From the NCBI RefSeq assembly GCF_003419895.1, contig NZ_QPMM01000001.1, positions 310,001 to 374,000 of the forward strand: DNA of 64,000 nucleotides. Direction: 5' to 3'. Position numbers and translations under genes: made by a program. This document shows, piece by piece, positions 8,618 to 15,240 of this stretch (within the stretch, counting starts at the first letter, position 1; each line of letters begins with the position of its first letter). The notes beneath the pieces are model-generated. The model was given only the letters and a program-made list of their open reading frames with translations, searched no databases and was not told the origin of the DNA. The stretch comes from Chitinophaga silvatica (lineage in GTDB: Bacteria > Bacteroidota > Bacteroidia > Chitinophagales > Chitinophagaceae).

Positions 8618-9202
8618 TTAATGGTTTGTTCGTTGTTGTTTCTCCAACAAAAGTTTTAAATTCCGCTTTCCGTTCTGGATATAGCTTTTGACCTGAAGTA
8701 AAGAATAACCAGTTTGATCTGCTATCTCCTGGTATGACTTTTTCTGCATATAAAATAATTGGATGCAGGTCCTTTGTTCAGGGCTTAATTGCTGAATAGC
8801 CAGCTCCATATTTTCCAACAACAGATCTTTCTCCTGAAAGCTTTTCTTATCTAAGGGTTCGGCTTCCATATCAGCAATATGTTTCTCAGTTATCTCTGTT
8901 TTGTACTTCAATGGATTATTCCGCAACTGCATCAGGCAATAGTTTTTAGCAACCTGATAAATCCAGGCTTTAAAAAACTGGATTTCGTGCTTATTTACTT
9001 CTGATAAAACCTTAAGGAAGATTTGCTGTACAGCATCACGTGCATCTTCTTCATTTTTCAGATATTTCATGCACATACCAAGTAATAGCACGGCGTATCG
9101 GTCGAAGAGCACACCAATCCACTCACTGTTTTTGTCAGCTTTGAACCGTTGCAGTAGCTCCTGGTCTGTAAGTTGTTGTATGGCTGGATTATTCACAGGC
9201 AA
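8618..9202 (-). CDS. RNA polymerase sigma factor, ECF (sigma-70 family)
   Basis: 194 residues with the usual two ECF regions: region 2 ('ARDAVQQIFLKVLSEV', then 'FFKAWIYQVAKNYCLMQLR') and region 4 ('LSPEQRTCIQLFYMQKKSY...IADQTGYSLLQVKSYI'). It directs RNA polymerase to a dedicated promoter set and should be held by the anti-sigma protein encoded 18 nt downstream. There is no ATG start: the frame can start at TTG 9202 or GTG 9196. The TTG is part of a TATTTTTG promoter-like -7 box, so GTG is equally plausible. It is followed in the same direction by its anti-sigma gene, and a second sigma/anti-sigma cassette lies just upstream. Confidence 0.85.
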   Translation of the reverse strand: MPVNNPAIQQLTDQELLQRFKADKNSEWIGVLFDRYAVLLLGMCMKYLKNEEDARDAVQQIFLKVLSEVNKHEIQFFKAWIYQVAKNYCLMQLRNNPLKYKTEITEKHIADMEAEPLDKKSFQEKDLLLENMELAIQQLSPEQRTCIQLFYMQKKSYQEIADQTGYSLLQVKSYIQNGKRNLKLLLEKQQRTNH

Positions 9203-9267
9203 AAATAATGGAATACTTAAGCTAAGATGCAGTTTTCACAAAATTGCATAAATAAATGCAAATTTTT

Positions 9268-10392
9268 TCACATAGCATCCAAAGCTAGTTGGGCAGAGTT
9301 TTTCATGGCACCATCCATTCTTACTACTTCTCTGAACATTCGTCTTGCTTTTCCCATTTGTCCTTTGCTTCTGTAGCATACAGCAATCTGATATCGTGCC
9401 ATTTCCTGGTATCTGCCGGAGCTGACAGATTCTAATTTTCTGTATCTGTCAATTGCTTCACCATAATTGCCTTGTTGTTGGAATCCCATAGCTGCCTTAT
9501 AGAGGTACTCATCACTATTAAGTGCTGCGGGAGGAGGGGTTTCTTTTTTAGCAGGTTCAGGGTTTGTTTCTGTGGTATTTTCCTGTTTTTGAGATTTCTT
9601 TTCCTCTTCTTCTTTTTCCTTTTTATTCTTCTCGGCTTCCTTCGCTTTTTCGGCTTCACGACGAACAGAATCCTGCTGGTTCTGCAGCATTTGAGCGCGT
9701 CTGATACGGGCCAGACTGTCGGCAGTTGCTTTGCGTTGCTGTGCTTTCAATGCGGCTGCTTTCTTTATTGCAGCAGAATCTACAGGTACGCTACCAGGGG
9801 TAGTGGTAGTTGCTGTAGTTGTTGCAAGTGGAGCATCCGGAAGTTGAATCGGATTAGGAGTAGATACCTCTGGCTGTGTATTGTTCACTGGTGTTACAAC
9901 CGGGGGAGTAGCAGCAGGAGCAGGGGTACTTGTTTCAGCGGCTGAAGGTTCCCGGCTGGGGGTTACAGCAGCTACATATCGCACGGGAGGAGGTTGATTT
10001 CTGATATGGCCCTCCAGTACGTATACGCTACCGATACCTAGTCCAATAAAAGCAAGGAGCCAGAAATATAGCAGGAGATGTTCTTTCGCTTTCTCCTTCC
10101 TTGTGTATTGTGCTACTTTCTGTACGTGTGAAACAGGTTGAATACTGTTTCTCACAAAACGTTGCAGTTTATAGGTCAGATCCTGGTACTTATCCTGGTC
10201 ATCTTCCTTTTCCAATGCCAGCAGGGCATTATAACACAGGTCACAATCGGCCAGATGTTGTTCTACCAGATGTTTTTCTATATCCGTTAATCTGCCATCC
10301 ATATAGCGGGGAAACTGGTCTTTATTGAGGCAACGGATAGATGAAAAAATCTTTAGTACTTTATCATTTTTATGTTTGTTATTACTTAACAT
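9268..10392 (-). CDS. Anti-sigma-like zinc-finger protein fused to a periplasmic TPR domain
   Basis: 374 residues. The N-terminal ~65 residues carry a zinc-finger motif (HLADCDLC) like that of the anti-sigma protein at 8246. One membrane helix follows ('LLYFWLLAFIGLGIGSVYVL', ~110-130), then a long Pro/Thr/Ala-rich linker, a Lys/Glu coiled coil (~225-275), and a C-terminal TPR region ('YKAAMGFQQQGNYGEAIDRY' onward). The likely layout is a cytosolic sigma-binding end and a periplasmic protein-binding end. The start overlaps the end of the upstream sigma-like gene by 11 nt, which implies translational coupling. TPR proteins of this plan are often seen in Bacteroidota; the sensing role is inferred. 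Confidence 0.75.
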   Translation of the reverse strand: MLSNNKHKNDKVLKIFSSIRCLNKDQFPRYMDGRLTDIEKHLVEQHLADCDLCYNALLALEKEDDQDKYQDLTYKLQRFVRNSIQPVSHVQKVAQYTRKEKAKEHLLLYFWLLAFIGLGIGSVYVLEGHIRNQPPPVRYVAAVTPSREPSAAETSTPAPAATPPVVTPVNNTQPEVSTPNPIQLPDAPLATTTATTTTPGSVPVDSAAIKKAAALKAQQRKATADSLARIRRAQMLQNQQDSVRREAEKAKEAEKNKKEKEEEEKKSQKQENTTETNPEPAKKETPPPAALNSDEYLYKAAMGFQQQGNYGEAIDRYRKLESVSSGRYQEMARYQIAVCYRSKGQMGKARRMFREVVRMDGAMKNSAQLALDAM

Positions 10393-10957
10393 ATCCCTGA
10401 TTCATAAATAGCTTGGCTAGTTTTCCTTTGGCGCTTTTCAGTTGGGCCCTTACCTTATCACGAGGTTGTCCTGTTATGGCTGAAAGGTCGGCGAAGGATT
10501 TATTTTCTAGGTAAAATTGTTTTAATAGTGTTTTTTCTTCATCGTGAAGTCGATCCATGGCCTGTTCTAATCTGAGCATCAGTTCATTGCTGTCAATAAC
10601 ATTATTGGTGGCTTTATCTACCAGATTTTCTATATGCAGCAAATCTCTTACCTCACGAGATGGATAAAACGGGGTATTTTTCTCAGGTTTTCCCAGGAAG
10701 CCTTTTTGAATATGCAGAATCCATTCACTGGCTTTGTAAATGGTTTGAGTTTTGAGGCTAGCGCTTAACCGTTGCAGCAAAACAGGGAATATAGTACTGG
10801 GGTCCAGGGAGCTATCTTTATGCAATTGGGGCATTGTAACAGCAACCAATAAATGACTATATCGTTCCATCAATACACCTTCTGCCTCGCGATCATTTTG
10901 TCTTCTGGCGCGGGATATCAACTCTTTATCGGATAAATTGGTTAACTGTTGTTGCAT
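10382..10957 (-). CDS. Degenerate ECF-type sigma factor
   Basis: 191 residues. The C-terminal part fits sigma region 4 ('LEQAMDRLHDEEKTLLKQFY...LSAITGQPRDKVRAQLKSAK'). The N-terminal part begins like an ECF factor ('LSDKELISRARRQNDREAEG') but lacks a clear region 2 core (no FLKxW...N...LR block). It may therefore be a diverged sigma factor or a regulator built on the sigma fold. It overlaps the zinc-finger/TPR gene by 11 nt, so the two look like a cognate pair, parallel to the canonical pair at 8.2-9.2 kb. The ATG start is followed by a normal sigma N-terminus. Confidence 0.7.
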   Translation of the reverse strand: MQQQLTNLSDKELISRARRQNDREAEGVLMERYSHLLVAVTMPQLHKDSSLDPSTIFPVLLQRLSASLKTQTIYKASEWILHIQKGFLGKPEKNTPFYPSREVRDLLHIENLVDKATNNVIDSNELMLRLEQAMDRLHDEEKTLLKQFYLENKSFADLSAITGQPRDKVRAQLKSAKGKLAKLFMNQGYVK

Positions 10958-11049
10958 ACACTTATTAATTTATATTTACGTACAAAACCGGAAAAAGTTC
11001 ATTTGAAGCATAGATTTATTGAATTATAAAAGGGAATTTTACAATTTAT

Positions 11050-11823
11050 ATGCCATACGCCATTATTATAGTGCCGATTGCGCCATTAAGAGCAACAGCT
11101 GCCCATAGAAGTGAAATGGTTTCTCAGTTGTTATGGGGAGCATGTGTGGAAATACTTTCTACAAGTTCTGATGGGTGGGTAGAAGTAAAGAATCAGTACG
11201 ACGATTATGTTGGCTGGGCTACCATGTCACATCTGGAAATCATAGATGAGGGGCTTTATCGGGCAAAAGCTATTCATTATACTGCTTCCTGGAGTAACCG
11301 GGTTACGATGAATGGATTGCCTATGCAGGTTCCTTTTGGGTGTCTTATTAAGCATTATGCTGATAAAGGCGCTCAATGGGGCGATATCCAGGTGCGTTTT
11401 GAGGATCCGGTAAAAGCGGTAATGAGTCATGAGCCGGTAGATTTGGAGGCATTTAAGGCCACAGCATTCAATTATCTGAATACCGCCTATTTATGGGGTG
11501 GGGTGAGTGTTTTTGGTATTGATTGTTCGGGATTCACACAAAATGTATATAAATTATTTGGAATTCATCTGTTGAGAGATGCCTATTTACAGGCCACACA
11601 GGGTCAGGTGGTTGATTTTCTTCAGCAGGCCAGGTTGGGAGACCTTGCATTTTTTGATAATGAGGAGGGAAGAATCACGCATGTGGGCATTTTGCTCAAT
11701 GATGAGGAAATAATCCACTCTTCGGGTAAAGTAAGGGTTGATATTATCGATAACCAGGGGATTATTAATAAGGATACTGGAGTACGCACCCATAAACTTC
11801 GGATTATAAAGCGGTATATTTAG
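11050..11823 (+). CDS. NlpC/P60 (C40) cysteine peptidase with SH3-like domain
   Basis: 257 residues. The N-terminal half (to ~125) has bacterial SH3-type segments ('VKNQYDDYVGWATMSHLEII'). The C-terminal half is an NlpC/P60 domain: catalytic Cys159 in 'YLWGGVSVFGIDCSGFTQ', His211 in 'ITHVGILL' and His223 in 'IIHSSGKV'. This fits the YkfC/dipeptidyl-peptidase VI type, which cleaves gamma-D-Glu-diamino acid bonds in murein peptides. No signal peptide is visible, so a cytosolic role in murein peptide recycling is likely. The stop codon TAG runs directly into a long inverted repeat (11822 onward). Confidence 0.85.
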   Translation: MPYAIIIVPIAPLRATAAHRSEMVSQLLWGACVEILSTSSDGWVEVKNQYDDYVGWATMSHLEIIDEGLYRAKAIHYTASWSNRVTMNGLPMQVPFGCLIKHYADKGAQWGDIQVRFEDPVKAVMSHEPVDLEAFKATAFNYLNTAYLWGGVSVFGIDCSGFTQNVYKLFGIHLLRDAYLQATQGQVVDFLQQARLGDLAFFDNEEGRITHVGILLNDEEIIHSSGKVRVDIIDNQGIINKDTGVRTHKLRIIKRYI

Positions 11824-12042
11824 CTCGCCGGCTCGCTTGTTTCTCGCAAAGAAGCAAAGCTTAATATTAAGAGGTATAAGGATTATTTAAGATAAAAAGA
11901 TCGAAGCGAATATTTTAAGGACTTCTATTAGGTTTCAATAATATAAGAAACCAATCAGCAGTCCTTAAAATATTCGCTTCGATCTTTTTATCTTAATATT
12001 AATCTTTGCTTCTTTGCGAGAAACAAGCGAGCCAGCGAGCTA
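11822..12042. repeat. Long imperfect palindromic element, copy A
   Basis: The outer arms 11822-11872 and 11992-12042 are complementary with only about two mismatches. The inner arms around GATCGAAGCGAATATTTT (left) and AAAATATTCGCTTCGATC (right) are perfect, with a small GGTTTC/GAAACC stem at the centre. The left arm has an extra ~20 nt. The tips (CTCGCCGGCTCGC) abut the TAG stop codons of the convergent genes on both sides. It shares core and tips with the elements at 29953 and 45431. It probably acts as a bidirectional terminator or 3' mRNA structure; origin unknown. Confidence 0.8.
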
Positions 12043-12579
12043 GCTTTGTTTGAAGATTTTACGGTAGTCTTCGAAGCTTTTAGTGATAATAGCTTCTGCT
12101 TTCACTTTATCCTGGAATTCTTCTACCACAACGGTTTTCTTCTCTAATTTTTTATATTCTTCGAAGAAATGGCGCATCTCATCGATGAAGTGAGGAGGTA
12201 ACTCAGAAATATCGTTGATATAGTTTACGCTCATATCGTTAGCAGCAACAGCGATGATTTTATCATCGGCTTCACCGCCATCTACCATTTGCATAACGCC
12301 AATTACTTTAGCTTCGATGATGCACATAGGCACGCATTCTACCTGAGAAAGTACCAGGATATCCAGTGGATCATGATCATCGCAATAAGACTGTGGAATA
12401 AAACCGTAGTTGGCAGGGTAGTATACAGATGAATATAATACACGGTCCAGTTTCAAAAGACCGCTTTCTTTATCCAGTTCATATTTGGCACGGCATCCCT
12501 TTGGAATCTCTATAATAGCATTAACGATATGCGGCACTTCTGATCCAGGACTTACACTGTGCCAGGGATTTGTCATCAT
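12040..12579 (-). CDS. ppa: Inorganic pyrophosphatase (family I)
   Basis: 179 residues, the normal length for a soluble family I enzyme. It hydrolyses pyrophosphate from biosynthesis and pulls those reactions forward (cytosol, Mg2+-dependent). Seen in the sequence: '[19 protein letters not shown]' near the N-terminus, the metal-binding stretch '[12 protein letters not shown]', and '[16 protein letters not shown]'. The ATG start agrees with the family. The stop TAG merges with the right tip of the palindromic element. Confidence 0.93.
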   Translation of the reverse strand: MMTNPWHSVSPGSEVPHIVNAIIEIPKGCRAKYELDKESGLLKLDRVLYSSVYYPANYGFIPQSYCDDHDPLDILVLSQVECVPMCIIEAKVIGVMQMVDGGEADDKIIAVAANDMSVNYINDISELPPHFIDEMRHFFEEYKKLEKKTVVVEEFQDKVKAEAIITKSFEDYRKIFKQS

Positions 12580-12779
12580 AATAAATCAACTTTACTTTGT
12601 ATATAATTATTCTTTCGCTTAATGCAGCAGAAATAGGTTACTTTTCCTAAGTTCGTTGATATGGCTAGGTTTCCGGTATATAAAACTGGAAATCATCACC
12701 TATCCTTGCATTATTGCGAGGCAAAATTAAGGAACTAGGAGATAATTGTTAAAAATATCCTTTGCTTTCCCGAAGAAAA

Positions 12780-13259
12780 TCAGTTTACTGGTATCTTGGT
12801 AGCGTTAGTAGCGGAGGAGTCGGCCTCTTCTTCTATCGTTGAATCAGCTGTATTACCTGATTGAGGCGTATAGTTAGGAATGATACTGTCAAATGTCAGT
12901 GATATTTTCCATTGTCCATTTTCTTTAACCATCTGTAATACCTCTTTTTGATGGGCAGAAGAGTTTAAGATAGTCACAGCAGCTTTATCACCGTTTTCTT
13001 CGATATTCACCACTTCAATCTTTGCATTCTTAATTTTTTCTCTTTCAGCCCCACTTCTGCGGCCGTCGAAGATTGCATAGATCTGAATTACCTGTTGAGA
13101 TTCCTTTGTGGCATATTCTCTAGCCTGGTCGTAGTTCGAATCCTGAATGGCATGCATGAACGCTAGCGCTACCTCCTCCGGAGAAGCTCTTTTCTTACAA
13201 CTACCCAACAGTATGGTTGTAAAGAGTGCCAGTGTTATGATTCGAAAAAATTTGGTCAT
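12780..13259 (-). CDS. DUF4878-type lipoprotein
   Basis: 159 residues. A lipoprotein signal peptide is present ('LALFTTILLGSCKKRASP', lipobox LGSC, Cys near residue 20). The body is a small NTF2-like DUF4878 domain ('SPEEVALAFMHAIQDSNYDQAREYAT' region to 'ENGQWKISL'). The C-terminal ~30 residues are acidic and low complexity. Members are anchored on the periplasmic side of a membrane and have no assigned function. A consensus Bacteroidota promoter precedes the gene (13288-13317). Confidence 0.8.
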   Translation of the reverse strand: MTKFFRIITLALFTTILLGSCKKRASPEEVALAFMHAIQDSNYDQAREYATKESQQVIQIYAIFDGRRSGAEREKIKNAKIEVVNIEENGDKAAVTILNSSAHQKEVLQMVKENGQWKISLTFDSIIPNYTPQSGNTADSTIEEEADSSATNATKIPVN

Positions 13260-13287
13260 GCGGTCGATAAATTATAGTATATCACAA

Positions 13288-13317
13288 CAAAAATAGGGGT
13301 AAACTTCAATTCTGCAA
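13288..13317 (-). promoter_or_regulatory. Bacteroidota-type promoter of the DUF4878 lipoprotein gene
   Basis: Read on the - strand: TTG, 19 nt, then TATTTTTG. This is an exact fit to TTG-N19-TAnnTTTG, about 30 nt upstream of the start codon, and the best promoter match in the window. Confidence 0.7.
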
Positions 13318-13430
13318 AGTCAGGATCTATCGAATTGCTCATTCACAGGCTTCCGGACTGAATTTCCCACAGATGAACTTACGGCAATTGCCGTTAATAA
13401 AGCGTTAATATTTCAGGTTGGATTTAAATA

Positions 13431-13468
13431 AATCCGGTTCCCCTCCTGAGCTGGAAAGGAACCGGATT
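13431..13468 (-). terminator. Terminator of phoH
   Basis: AATCCGGTTCC (13431-13441) pairs perfectly with GGAACCGGATT (13458-13468). It lies just after the phoH stop on the - strand and is followed there by a T/A-rich stretch. Confidence 0.75.
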
Positions 13469-13474
13469 AATATC

Positions 13475-14431
13475 CTAACTATTCTTATGAGCGTCGTAGG
13501 CTTTAATAATAGCTTTAACCAAACGGTGTCTTACCACATCTTCTTCATCCAATTCCACATGCCCTATTCCATCTATATTACGTAAAATCCGGGTAGCCCT
13601 TTCCAAACCAGATTGCTGGTTTTTAGGCAAGTCGATTTGCGTAAGATCTCCGGTGATAATTGCTTGTGCGGAAGCGCCTATACGGGTTAGAAACATCTTG
13701 ATCTGCAAGTCTGTGGCATTTTGCGCTTCATCCAGAATAATAAATGAATTATCGAGGGTACGTCCACGCATATACGCCAAAGGAGCAATTTCAATGATTC
13801 GGTTGGCCATATAATAACTGAGTTTCTCAGCGGGGATCATATCATCCAGTGCATCATACAACGGACGTAAATATGGATCGATCTTCTCTTTTAAATCTCC
13901 AGGCAGAAATCCCAGGCTTTCACCTGCTTCAACCGCCGGACGAGTAAGAATGATCTTTTTTACCGCCTTGTTTTTCAGTGCCCTTACAGCCAGTGCCACA
14001 GCTGTATAGGTTTTACCAGTACCAGCAGGGCCTATTGCAAATATTATATCGTTCTTCTCCGCCAGTGCTACCATTTTCTTCTGGTTACTGGTACGAGCCC
14101 GAACGGTACGACCATTAGGACCAAAAACTAATACTTCATTGGGATTGCGCTCACTGAAATTATCTATCCTTGCTCCTTCCTCATCTCCCAAAATCTGCTC
14201 AAAATAGTTCTCCGTCAGATTGCCATTTCGTTCCAGATATTTCACTATCTGATTGATCTTTTCTTCTGCTGTTGCCACTTCCTCCGGCGAACCACTCAAC
14301 TTAAGCTGAGTACCTCTCGAAAGAATCTTAAGCAATGGGAACTTCTTCTTCAGCAGATCAAGCTTTCCGTTGTTAACACCGAAAAACTCTATGGGATTAA
14401 TGCTGTCTAAATTGATAATGGATTCAGTCAA
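13475..14431 (-). CDS. phoH: PhoH-family ATPase
   Basis: 318 residues, normal for PhoH1 proteins without a PIN domain. A KH-like N-terminal part precedes the P-loop ATPase core: Walker A 'GPAGTGKT' at 134-141, 'TRPAVEAGESLGFLPGDL', and Walker B 'SFIILDEAQNAT'. It is a cytosolic NTPase linked to RNA metabolism and phosphate starvation in other bacteria. The start codon is TTG: an in-frame TAA lies five codons upstream with no ATG between, and 'TESIINLDSINPIEFFGVNN' is where I expect Bacteroidota PhoH to begin. The rare start may lower expression. Confidence 0.9.
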   Translation of the reverse strand: MTESIINLDSINPIEFFGVNNGKLDLLKKKFPLLKILSRGTQLKLSGSPEEVATAEEKINQIVKYLERNGNLTENYFEQILGDEEGARIDNFSERNPNEVLVFGPNGRTVRARTSNQKKMVALAEKNDIIFAIGPAGTGKTYTAVALAVRALKNKAVKKIILTRPAVEAGESLGFLPGDLKEKIDPYLRPLYDALDDMIPAEKLSYYMANRIIEIAPLAYMRGRTLDNSFIILDEAQNATDLQIKMFLTRIGASAQAIITGDLTQIDLPKNQQSGLERATRILRNIDGIGHVELDEEDVVRHRLVKAIIKAYDAHKNS

Positions 14432-14531
14432 TGATTCTATAGTTTAATTTTCCAGGAATATAATCGATACTTTCTATACCGAATTTATTTAATTATTGTG
14501 CAACCTGGACGACGTAGCTGTTAAGCTAATA

Positions 14532-14987
14532 CTAAATTCTGTATCCGTTCTGTTTGAAGGATTCAACCTTAGCAGCAATATCTTTATTACCTAAGGCCAG
14601 AATACGTGCTGCCAATACAGCCGCATTACGCGCTCCCGCCTTTCCAACTGCTAATGTACCTACCGGTAATCCCGCTGGCATCTGTACGATAGAATATAAT
14701 GCGTCAATTCCTCCAGGCAACCCGCCATCCAATGGAACACCTAGTACAGGGAGTGAGGTATAAGCCGATACAACTCCAGGTAAGGCTGCTGCCATACCCG
14801 CTGCGGCAATAATTACGCCAAACCCTTTTTCCTGCGCTGTAATACATAATTCTCTTACCTTATCCGGATTACGGTGCGCTGAAGCAACAATCATTTCATT
14901 TTCAATTCCAAAATACTGAAGGTGCTTCTGAGATTCTTCCATTACAGGTTTGTCACTCTCGGAACCCATGATAATCAAAACTTTCAT
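14532..14987 (-). CDS. purE: N5-carboxyaminoimidazole ribonucleotide mutase
   Basis: 151 residues. It converts N5-CAIR to CAIR in de novo purine synthesis. Class I PurE hallmarks are present: 'IMGSESDKPVMEESQ' near the N-terminus, 'SAHRNPDKV' (catalytic His) and 'AAAGMAAALPGVV'. The length is typical. purK, often adjacent, is not in the window. A TATCTTTG -7 element lies ~40 nt upstream. Confidence 0.95.
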   Translation of the reverse strand: MKVLIIMGSESDKPVMEESQKHLQYFGIENEMIVASAHRNPDKVRELCITAQEKGFGVIIAAAGMAAALPGVVSAYTSLPVLGVPLDGGLPGGIDALYSIVQMPAGLPVGTLAVGKAGARNAAVLAARILALGNKDIAAKVESFKQNGYRI

Positions 14988-15026
14988 TTGATAATATTTG
15001 TAAAAAATTAATGTAATAAATCATCC

Positions 15027-15034
15027 CAAAGATA
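15027..15034 (-). promoter_or_regulatory. Putative -7 promoter element of purE
   Basis: On the - strand TATCTTTG fits TAnnTTTG exactly. A TTC (one base off TTG) lies about 20 nt upstream. Confidence 0.45.
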
Positions 15035-15240
15035 TTACTCGTTTGACAATTTCAGAAAATTGAAAATCCACAACGAGTGGATAAGAAATACTAAAATCTC
15101 CCCGCATTCCCGCTAATGGCCTATTACAATCATTCTCGTTATCATACATTTTCTTACTTTTATAGTAAATAATAGTGTTTTTTTATTATATAATGCCTAC
15201 TTTGGGAATTGCTATACACAACGAATAGACTTGCTATCAT

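Noticed and set aside
9472..9945. Long + strand frame opposite the zinc-finger/TPR gene
   Set aside because: It is the antisense of the low-complexity Pro/Thr and Lys/Glu stretch, giving Cys/Phe/Arg-rich runs; a composition artefact.
13381..13394. Perfect 14-nt palindrome ACGGCAATTGCCGT
   Set aside because: Isolated, not near a promoter start, and could arise by chance; no second copy noticed.
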